A stretch of 64,000 bases of DNA, taken from positions 62,001 through 126,000 of the forward strand of contig OY759269.1 in the NCBI GenBank assembly GCA_963662155.1. Direction: 5' to 3'. Both the position numbers and the translations under genes were made by a program. Below, piece after piece: positions 55,090-64,000 of this stretch; position 1 is the first letter of the stretch; each line of letters opens with the position of its first letter. This DNA comes from Lamellibrachia columna. Its lineage: Eukaryota; Annelida; Polychaeta; Sabellida; Siboglinidae. The notes under the pieces were generated by a model, which had not been told where the DNA came from, did no database searches, and saw only the letters and a list, made by a program, of their open reading frames with translations.

Positions 55090-56956
55090 TTTACACAAGT
55101 TGTGCAACTTTATTTTAACATCTGTCTAAAAATGTGCTGTATTATGGGGGATATCTCTTTAGCAGTTTTCTTTAGTATTTTTGCAGGAATGTCGGATGGC
55201 CCTGGCGCTTTGTTGGAGTTTAGAGCTACAAGCTGTTTTATGATGCCGCTCCGATTTCTAGGGTTTGAATTGAGGGAGATGGTGATGGGCCTTTTGTTGG
55301 GATAGGAAGTTGTTCATTTGTAAAAAAAACTGATTTGAAGAGGTCATTGAGAGCATTTGCTTTGTCATGGTCGGCTGTTTTCAAGTCGTTATTTACTTTT
55401 AGTACTGGAATGCCAAGATTTTTTGTTTTATTTTGTTTTGTCTGATGAAAGACCAAAATTGTTTTGGATTTGTTGTCAAACTTTTTCCCATGTTGTTAAT
55501 GTAACTGTTATAGGATTTGGTCACTTCTTTGGTGGATAATTTTCTTAAATTTTCCCAATGTTTTTTTTTTGGCTTTAGCATGAGTTTTGTCCCTTTTTCT
55601 CTGTAGGCTAATAATGCTTCTTGTGGTTCAGTGTAGGTGTTGTTTAGATTTTGTCATGGGGCTAGCGATGGATTCTCCTATCAGGTTAGTGTAGTGTTTA
55701 TGAAAGAAGTCCCAATTTGAGTTTACATCTTGTTTATCTGGTTTTCGAGTAAAGTACTGCTGAGCAAGCTGGGTGCATTTCGCTTCAAGGGATTCCCAGT
55801 TTGCAGATCTGTAGTTGTATACTTTGTGTGGTGGTTTGTTTTTTCTGAGAATGGCTTCATGATCACTCATGCCAGCCACTGTGTTTATGGTGGAGATAAG
55901 GAATGGGTTTGATGTAAGTACTAGGTCTAATATATTTCCGGAATCTAATCGGTTGGGTTCATTTACTATATTAACTAGTCCAAATTCCACAACTATTTCA
56001 ATTAGTTTGTTATGTTTCACAGTTGTTTGTTGGTTTGTTGCACACACATTCTCTCAGTCAATGTCAGGAAGGTTTAGATCTCCAGCTAGAATGACAGATG
56101 GGGTATCTTGTAGCTACGGTATAGGATGGAGAGAGATTCATGTAAGGCTTCTAGAGATGTGTAGTCATTTGGAGGTCTGTAGTAGGATGCCAGATAGATA
56201 TATAGCTTTTTTATGCACAGAGTGTATTTTTGATCAAATAATTTCACAGGTTGTGTTTAGTTTGTCTTGGGGGCTGCTATAATGTCATTTCGGAGTGCTA
56301 TAAAAACACCTCCACCATGGATGTTACGATATTTTTGGATTGCTTAAGAATTTGTGGGTAGCACATAGTATGTGGGGATACTTGAGTTGAGTTTGGTTTT
56401 AACTAGAAAGATTATGTCAGGGTTTGTTGAGTTTATTGTTGCCTGCCATAGGGATACTTTGTTAGTACTCTTGATGCTGAATGCAGTTTATCAGCAGTTT
56501 AGGTTTACTTGTTATCTTTGCTCGGTCAGGAGTAGACGTATTAGCTGGATTTGGTGCAAATGTAGGGTTCGTATCATCAGAGATATTTGTGTAGTCACTG
56601 CTGTCTGGAAGTGACTCAAGGACTGAGTTAGGGTTTGGAGTATTAATGTTGCTGGTGAATAGATACACAGAATAGTTTGGCAATCCACAGCAAGAACAGA
56701 ACCAAAGCACACTACGATATTTTAATTGTTCTTATGTGGTGTCATTAATTTGGACACATGCAGTATGGTACGAACTGTCACATTGATCACACTGTATGGC
56801 ATGGTGGTGATCATGTACCTCATGGCTGCAGGTGCCACATGGATATTTTGGAGAGGGATCTGGGGTGGGACCAGGGTTTGTGAGAATGTACCCTGCTTGT
56901 ATTATAAGGCCACACATATATAATAGAGATAGGGTATAGGGCTTAGTTGGCATCAT
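55090..56956 (-). mobile_element. CR1-like LINE with PHD finger, degenerate
   Basis: From 56956 the minus strand reads a PHD-type zinc finger (PCGTCSHEVHDHHHAIQCDQ, CDSSYHTACVQ, then FCSCCGLPN after a stop). A badly decayed endonuclease region follows, whose end is kept (LDLVLTSNPFLIST, MSDHEAIL). Next come the linker (YNSYINNMGKSLTTNPKQFW) and, past several frame changes, NSNKAPGPSDIPAKILK at the start of RT. PHD fingers ahead of the endonuclease are known in some CR1-type ORFs. RT catalytic motifs are absent. Many stops; inactive. Confidence 0.85.
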
Positions 56957-56959
56957 TTT

Positions 56960-57680
56960 TTTTGCTTTGTGGTTGAGAACGTTGGGAATGGTGGCAGGTT
57001 TCTTGTCAGCATGGCTGATAATGTTGTTGTGGAATCCTCATTGTTGGTGGCAATTTGATGCAGGTACAGAGGCGAGAGTGGTGTAAAATAAAGTGGTTTT
57101 GAATTTTCTTGTGAAAGTATGTATTAGTAGATGTTTGCTATAACTTGCCTTTAGAGGGCTAAAGTCACATTAGATCAAATATGTACTAAACTGTTTAAAA
57201 GTGCATGTGCACGGTTTGGGCTAGTGCGAACATAGACAGATAGTCAGTAGGAAATCTAGATGTGTGTTATGTCTGTGGTCCTCGGCTGACTCAGGAACTC
57301 TGGGTATATGAAAATACAGGGGTGGCAATAAAGCACCCGAAGAAGGGCCTGTTTCTTAGTACAAGATGTGATAAAAACAGGGTAGGATTAGAAATTCTAA
57401 GCTAAGTGTATCTAGTTTATATTTATAACTAATACACAGTATATTGAAATTTAAATACATGCACTATTTTTAGTTGTGTTGGGGATGATTTGGGTTTCGC
57501 GAGTTTTAACGACTACAGTTTACATCCGTCATCTTGATTTGTTCAATGTTAAGCAAGGTAAACGCAGCTGATTGAGTAAATTTGGTTTAGGAACGTGTGA
57601 TCTCTAACGTTATAACACGATTATATTCTGATTTTGACACTGTTGCATATCTGTAAGATTGGGGTGTAAAGAGCCTTTAG
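56960..57680. other. Gene-free stretch
   Basis: Nothing recognised. Confidence 0.5.
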
Positions 57681-57683
57681 AAA

Positions 57684-58078
57684 TGTCACGAACCTGTCAC
57701 TATGAGACAGGATATGAAAAGACAGACACTAATCTGTCATTATGAGACAGGAGTTGACCAGACATACACTAATATGTCACTATGAGACAGTAGATGACAA
57801 GACAAACCCGAACCTGTCACTATGAGACAGGAGATGACATAACAGACATAAACATGTCACTATGAGACAGGAGATGAAAAGACAGACATAAATATGTCAC
57901 CATGAGTCAGGAGATGATAATAACACTGTTCCTAAGATGCAATAACTAAAGTAATTTCCTTAAAAAAAAAAAATTAATTAGTCACCATGAGACAGGAGAT
58001 AAACACTAACATGTCGCTATGAGACAGGAGATGACAAGACAGACATTAACCTGTCACTATGAAACAGGACATGACAGT
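57684..58078 (+). repeat. Hairpin minisatellite (CCTGTC/GACAGG stem)
   Basis: About eight units of 45-50 bp centred on CCTGTCACTATGAGACAGG, a perfect 6 bp stem with a seven-base loop, followed by AGATGACAAGACAGACA. The array is interrupted at 57914-57985 by the start of the 1.13 kb duplicated unit. Further units occur at 59115-59215 in the second duplicate. Confidence 0.9.
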
Positions 58079-59046
58079 CATGGGTTAATTTCAATTGTTA
58101 ATTTAATTAACTCAATTAATTTAATTTAATTAATTGATTTACAAGAAAAGGTAAAGGCTAAATTAGCTTCACCAAAAGGGGGTAATTTTATTCTATTTAA
58201 TTGACAAATTCCAAATTAACTCTCAATTAAGTGCTCATTTAACAGTAGGTATTACTGTATAGTTCACACCCATGTTACTCAGGCATTTCCAAAAGGCAGT
58301 CACCATTCCAGTGATTAGTCTGACAGAGATAAGGTTAAGGTATGTATGAATGGGAGGGAGAATATCTCTCGACATTAATACTGTCTGTACCAACTGGAGT
58401 TACTGGTCATTCAGGCACATGTGAATTGGAGGGAAGGCCTGGACAATAGAATGTCCTCTTTTAGTGTGGTAAGTTGATGACAAATGGTGGCTACTGCAAA
58501 TCTGCAAAATACTTGGCTGGTAACCTGCAGCCAAATGGACCTATACATTAGACTATGTATCTATATATTTTCGGTATATCTGCAAGCATACATATATCAT
58601 GCATAGAAAAGTAAAATAGCTTCAGTTTGGGATCTTTTTACAGCGCCAACTGGTATCAAAAGCAAGCCAATTCAAGTGATACATAAAAAAATTGTGTATA
58701 AATATTTAAATACTAGTGTATAAAGGGGAAACCTAATGAGTTAGCATTAACACATTGCATAAATAACACTTTGATGCATAGAAATTATGTATGTAGTTAC
58801 CCGGTTTTGTTAATTTTGTGGTGGAATACTAGAGGAAACTCCACACCCTGCAAATCCTCAGCCACAAATTTACATTCCTTTCAGAAAAGAACATTAATTT
58901 TAACAAGCATCTAAAACTTTTAAAATTTTATCAAATACCCCATAAACGAATGTCTTGGTATATAAATATTGTATAAGCACATCTTTTTCCAACAAAGTTA
59001 CAAAACATATTTCTTTTATAAGTCAACGCAATGTTCACATTTGTTT
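57914..59046 (+). repeat. 1.13 kb tandem duplication, copy 1
   Basis: Aligns with 59047-60055. Both begin GATAATAACACTGTTCCTAA and end at the AACAAGCATCTAMAACTTTT region. The unit includes two hairpin minisatellite units and an AT-rich TTAATTTAATTAA block. No ORF is shared. Confidence 0.9.
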
Positions 59047-60055
59047 GATGATAATAACACTGTTCCTAAGATGCAATAACTAAAGTAATTTCCTTTAAAA
59101 AAAAAATTAATTAGTCACCATGAGACAGGAGATTACAAAATAAACACTAACATGTCACTATGAGACAGGAGATGACAAGACAGACATTCACCTGTCACTA
59201 TGAAACAGTAGATGAGAGTCATGGGTTAATTTCAATTGTTAATTTAAATAACTCAATTAATTAAATTTAATTAATTGATTAACAAGAAAAGGTAAAGGCT
59301 AAATTAACTTCACAAAACAGGGGTAATTTTATTTTATTTTATTGACAAATTCCAAATTAACTCTCAATTAAGTGCTTATTTAACAGTAGGTATTACTGTA
59401 TAGTTCAAACCCACGTTACTCAGGCATTTCCAAAAGGCAGTCACCATTCCAGTGATTAGTCTGACAGAGATAAGGTTAAGGTATGTATGAATGGGAGGGA
59501 GAATATCTCTCGACATTAATACTGTCTGTACCAACTGGAGTTACCTGGTCATTCAGGCACATGTGAATTGGAGGGAAGGCCTAGACAATAGAATTTCCTC
59601 TTTTAGTGTGGTAAGTTAATGACAAATGGTGGCTTCTGCAAATCTACAAAATATTTATCTGGTAACCTGCAGCCAAATGGACCTATGCATTAGACTATGT
59701 ATCTATATATTTTTGGTATGTCCGCAAGCATACATATAACATGCAGAGAAAAGTAAAATAGCTTCAGTTTGGGTATTTTTACAGCGCAAACTGGTATCAA
59801 AAGCAAGCCAATTCAAGTGATACATGAGAAAATTTAAATACTAGTGTATAAAGGGGAAACCTAATGAGTTAGCATTAACACATTGCATAAATAACACTTT
59901 GATGCATAGAAATTATGTATGTAGTTACCCGGTTTTGTTAATTTGGTGGTGGAATACTGGAGGAAACTCCACACCCTGCAAATCCTCAGCCACAAATTTA
60001 CTTTCCTTTCAGAAAAGAACATTAATTTTAACAAGCATCTACAACTTTTAAAATG
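59047..60055 (+). repeat. 1.13 kb tandem duplication, copy 2
   Basis: Second copy with several small deletions, for example near 59830. It ends shortly before the dispersed repeat at 60074. Confidence 0.9.
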
Positions 60056-60073
60056 TGATCCAATACCAAATTT

Positions 60074-60515
60074 TTCTCTGACCCTTCTCCTTCTCTCCCA
60101 TCGAATGGGGCGTGATAAAGTTCCAGATAGAACGTCAGCCTCGCAGTTGTGAAAACCCTAGCTTGAACCGTCTTGCTGCCGTTTCGAAGCTTTGGCAATT
60201 TGCTTCACCGAACGTTGCCACAGCTCATTCGTTTGTATAAATGAGTACCTGGCTATATGCAGTTGTGATTACACGTACGAATGGTCTTCGAGCAGTAACT
60301 GCAGCATGACTGAGTGCTTCCCAGAGAAGTCGAGATGGAGTTTGAATGAACAGTTGTGCTAGGAGGTGAAGTGGAAAACACTTTGAACACTGAACGTACA
60401 CTAACTGATGCGTACTATTATTTTTGTGTGTAACCATGTTGAGAAAATTGCTGTAAACAGAACGATTACGTATCCTCAATAGAACCACATGCATGTGTCG
60501 ATACAATTAGAATGA
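60074..60515 (+). repeat. Dispersed repeat, copy 1 (about 440 bp)
   Basis: Near-identical to 62806-63250. Both start CTCTGACCCTTCTCCTTCTC and end ATGTGTCGATACAATTAG (GCGTCGATACAATTAG in copy 2). They flank the LINE at 60680-61545 and the TIR pseudogene in the same orientation. Internal motifs such as GAACGTCAG and CTTGAACCGTCTTGC suggest a non-coding mobile element or a long terminal repeat. Confidence 0.9.
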
Positions 60516-60679
60516 CGTGAGTCTGACTTTGTAATGAGTTGGTTGTATTTAGTCAGTTCTGTGTCATGGCGTGCAACACCCAGAACTGTCATGTTCCTGA
60601 GAACAAAAAGAAGAGTTGTGGTTGGATATGGGTTGTCGGAAGAGTTTAAAGTTAACATCGGTTAGAGGCAAGGAAATGT

Positions 60680-61545
60680 ACCTTTACTCTTTATCATGGT
60701 GGTGGCACTAATCAGCAGGAAGATCAGCATAAAGGATGTTCTCAGGAAGGGGATGTATGCAAACGATCTGGCCATGATAGCAGACACAAATCAAGAACTA
60801 CAGGAAGTGTTGGAGGAATGGAAGTGGGTGTTCAAGAAGCACGGACGGATAATGAGCCGGGAGAAGACAGAAGAGATGTGGGTTTGACATCAGAGAGAGG
60901 ACTTGAACATTAGTTTGGATGATATGGAGTTCAACCAAGTGGATGGCTTTGTGTAACTTGGAGGAATGGTTAATGCGGATGAGCATTCAGAGGTAGAAAT
61001 GCGATGCCGGATACAACAGGGAGCGAATGCTTCGGGAAAGGTAGAGGGAGTCATGTTGGACAGAAACATTTTGAAAAGGCTGAAAAGGAAAGTCATGAGA
61101 GCTTGTGTTACACAAGCATGCCTCAACCTGCATCTGGAGACAGTGGCGTTGACAGAACAACAACAGCAGCTGCAAGGTTGGTTCTGGTTTTGTCGAATAA
61201 CACGAACAAAGAGGGTTGACGAAAGAAAGATGAACGACCTGACGAAATATGTGATGCAACAAAACAGTTCAACAGGAAGATTGGTGAGAAGCAAGTTGAA
61301 ATGGGCAGGCCACATGGTAAGCATGGATGCAGACATACTAGTAAAGAGAGTGGAAGAAAAAGGTGAAAAAATATCAAGGATGCAAGAAAAGGGGAACGAA
61401 CAGATAAGATCGAAGGATTGCGTGAGGTAGGATATGAGAAGATCGGGGGAAGATGAAAGATGGAGAGGGGGAAGATGAAAGATGGAGAGGGGGCAGCCGA
61501 TAGAAAAGTATGGAAAGAAAAAACAGAAAGAGTGACTCGACAATA
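60680..61545 (+). mobile_element. LINE ORF2, RT palm to C-terminus
   Basis: The + strand reads MYANDLAMIADTNQELQEVL, KKHGRIMSREKTEEMWV, GGMVNADEHSEVEMRCRIQQ, GVMLDRNILKRLKRKVMRAC, LETVALTEQQQQL and RITRTKRVDERKMNDL, ending VTRQYFT near 61550. The catalytic motif reads YAND in place of YADD. Several stops and frameshifts interrupt it. It is 5'-truncated just before the palm. Confidence 0.85.
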
Positions 61546-61985
61546 TTTTACCTGAACCTAACCCATGAACATCAATGAAAAAAGAGGAAAAGCACCGTTA
61601 GTTTGGTAAAAAAAACTTATGTTTAATAAATCCAATAATATGGTCAACATTTTCATAATCAGTGTATAAATTGTTTATGAGAAAAAACATTATTTGAATA
61701 GAATATTTGTTAAATATTTACAAAATCAATCTCTCATATGTATCTCTGTTTAAGCAATATGCATTTTACCATATGGTTGTATTCATATAAACGACGTACT
61801 TTTCTTGACTACAGCATGCTCATAAAAATCAAATATCCTTTGACAAGAAGGATGTACAGTGAAAGTATAAATAAAAACATTAAACAAATCAATCTGGTTA
61901 CCAAAGCATAAGCCATTACTACTCAGCGCAAATACTGATTTATTAGAACAACTGTGAGCTCACTGTAAATCCAACACGCCGCTAA
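61546..61985. other. Gene-free stretch
   Basis: AT-rich, nothing recognised. Confidence 0.5.
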
Positions 61986-61989
61986 CTTT

Positions 61990-62442
61990 GTCTGTTGCCA
62001 GGGCGGCTTCGCGATAATCTCGCGCTAAGTTTGCATTCAACTGTTGAAACACGTCGAAGACGAGTGGGGATTGCGTCTCTACGTCGGTGATCGCGACGAC
62101 GTCGGCGCCTCGAAAATAGGAGGTTTCGACAACGGCGACAATGTGGTCGTATGTTTGATGCGACAGTTCATCGACGACAGCGAACTCATGACGACGGCGC
62201 TCGGCAGCATCAAACCGCTGCCCAAATACATATTTGTCTTGCTCGACGTCACCCAATCTTCATCCATTCGCCCACGTCTACAGCAACTGCTCTTACAAGA
62301 CTCTGCCTCCATCCAGGTCAAGTGAAGCACTGATGCACGACTCCGACGTCTCTTTGATGCGATACCAAATGCTAGTTTCGTTCCAGGACACACGTTAGAT
62401 GATGTAAACATTATAGCAAACAATCAATCATCTTTGATATAG
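61990..62442 (+). pseudogene. Toll-like receptor TIR domain remnant
   Basis: The + frame reads IQLLKHVEDEWGLRLYVGDR, DDVGASKIGGFDNGDNVVVC, LMRQFIDDSELMTTALGSIK, PKYIFVLLDVTQSSSIRPRL, then after a TGA at 62323 STDARLRRLFDAIPNASFVP. G-L-R-L-x-V-x-D-R-D matches TIR box 2, although the Pro-Gly of the BB loop is missing (V-G). VVVCLxRQFIDDSE and IFVLLD fit the following TIR strands. G/C-rich third positions contrast with the AT-rich surroundings, as in a once-functional coding exon. A TAA upstream, a TGA (probably from Trp TGG) and loss of the BB loop indicate a pseudogene. No ectodomain is seen nearby. Confidence 0.6.
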
Positions 62443-62805
62443 CATTCAACGCTCCCCATCAAAGACACCGCGTGCGACACAAGTGTTGACTTTGTACCAG
62501 GATACACGTGTGTAACAAACACTGATACGCAGACACGCTTCCCTGCCGACGTTTAATAAAAGCCACATGCCGTGATATGAGCTGGTATGCGCATTGAGCT
62601 ATAGAGGCTTATGTTGCAACATTTGTTTTTGCGCGGTTTATTATTTTACTTTTCGTACTAGTGTTAGCAGTAAGATGCGCGCATGCGTAAGCTACAGCGT
62701 GGTGCGAACCATGGCCATATTAAATATTGCTAAACACTTGTACATGTCTGCATTAACAAACAAACGGCACATCTCCCTCCCGCGCTCCCTCCTCTCCCTT
62801 CCTCG

Positions 62806-63250
62806 CTTCTTCTCTGACCCTTCTCCTTCTCTCCCATCGAATGGGGCGTGACAACGTTCCAGATAGAACGTCAGGCTCCCAGTCGTGAAAACCCTAGCTT
62901 GAACCGTCTTGCTGCCGTTTCGAAGCTTTGGCAATTTGTTTCACCGAACGTTGCCACAGCTCATTCGTTTGTATGAATGAGTATCTGGCTATATGCAGTG
63001 GTGATTATACGTACGAATGGTCTTCGAGCAGTAACTGCAGCATGACTGAGTGCTTCCCAGAGAAGTCGAGATGGAGTTGGAATGAACAGGTGTGCTAGGG
63101 GTGAAGTGTAAGACACTTTGAACACTGAACGTACACTAACTGATGCGTACTATTATTTTTTGGTGTAACCATGTTGAGAAAATTGCTGTAAACAGAACGA
63201 TTACGTATCCTCAATAGAACAACACGCATGCGTCGATACAATTAGGATAC
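62806..63250 (+). repeat. Dispersed repeat, copy 2
   Basis: Direct repeat of 60074-60515, about 2.73 kb downstream, with only scattered differences. It is preceded by a CT-rich tract (CTCCCGCGCTCCCTCCTC). Confidence 0.9.
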
Positions 63251-64000
63251 CAGAATAATTGCGACATAGAAATTGCGCTTCTAAGTGAGGATTACAACGT
63301 CATTCAGGGCGTTGACAGGTGTCAAGGCGTGGTGCTGCAATAGATTATGTTATGCAAACAGGACAACGCCGTCCGAGCGCATGGACAATGCGTGTCGTAG
63401 TTCGTTGATTACTTCCGCCAGCACAGACAACAGACCACAATGGTTCATTCCTGTTTACCAGCCAGCATGCGGGGAGTTCTTGCATTTAGCGTGTCTTATA
63501 TAGCAATCCATGCGAAGTTGGTGATTCTTCTTCCAAAAATTGGTATACGGTGTACGGCCTACCATGACTGAAGAATGATCAATTGGAGAAATATGGAGGA
63601 GTGTGCAAGATAGCATTTCGTGAGCTACATCCGTGTTAGAGTGCATGTTATCTGCTTCAACATACGTTGTATATCAATAGCACACGCTGCGTGCTTCCTG
63701 TGGTGTTCTCTGTAAAAGCTGATCTCATCTAGATAGGTAGAAATGCATTGCGTTGACAGCCAGTCGGACGAAATTGGTGAAGAAAGAGATGATTCGAGAC
63801 AGCTACTAACAAAAGGAGCATTATAAACAGGGACTTTGTGACCTACCAGAATGCGGAAGGTTTGTGTATAAACATTATTTGGCTTTGTAGATAAATAATA
63901 TCTATACTACGGAGTACACATATTTGATATGGTTTTAATTCTGATACATATTTTATTCATTCTACAAACGATTGATCATTTCATATGGAGTTTTGATTAA
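63251..64000. other. Gene-free stretch
   Basis: No supported feature. Confidence 0.5.

Noticed and set aside
61960..62256. 98-codon minus-strand ORF
   Set aside because: It mirrors the TIR-coding + strand, whose GC-rich third positions create an open antisense frame, and it has no motif of its own.

Overview
The window reads as nuclear DNA of an animal, most likely a marine invertebrate. It is AT-rich, with sparse coding sequence in short exons bounded by GT/AG splice sites. There are two tRNA-derived SINEs, many 5'-truncated non-LTR retrotransposons, abundant mini- and microsatellites, and fragments of families common in marine invertebrates: a Toll-like TIR domain, a secreted M23-like domain with Cys-rich modules, and a THAP domain. 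I cannot name the species. Nothing bacterial is present.

Layout. 1-5980: gene-poor DNA with a tandem pair of a dispersed repeat and an AT-rich palindromic array. 5983-10985: a LINE 3' end followed by a 2.36 kb tandem duplication carrying decayed minus-strand exons of a secreted multi-domain gene; two more exons of that gene lie at 11435-12290. 14230-16130: a minisatellite and a dead LINE with a partial duplicate. 18171-27070: a (TG)n tract, then a LINE cut in two by a 6.5 kb tyrosine-recombinase-type (DIRS/Ngaro-like) retroelement at 19400-25895. That element holds gag-like, RT and SGNH-hydrolase remnants around a 2.2 kb satellite. 27070-32360: mostly gene-free, with a CRE-like cluster and a SINE. 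32375-38350: a transposase-like pseudogene (+), an intact four-exon gene for a 130-residue basic protein (+), and a convergent damaged THAP gene (-) whose upstream part is separated by a LINE. 38365-42717: two further LINEs. 43.7-49.5 kb: a second relative of the DIRS-like element, with two satellites, an unrecognised GC-rich ORF block and a terminal 329 bp direct repeat arranged B1-A2-B2. 49.5-64 kb: a SINE, candidate exons, a 27 bp minisatellite, a LINE with a PHD finger, a hairpin minisatellite inside a 1.13 kb tandem duplication, another LINE, and a TIR-domain pseudogene.

Most notable result: the two DIRS-like elements share both termini. All three of their satellite arrays consist of short stem-loops with a conserved GGTG-containing loop and stems that change on both sides (CCAT/ATGG, TCCGT/ACGGA, CCCT/AGGG, ATGGG/CCCAT). 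This looks like structure under constraint, or a structure-driven amplification process, attached to this element family.

All calls come from reading the sequence and its translations. No database search was possible, so family names rest on recognised motifs.
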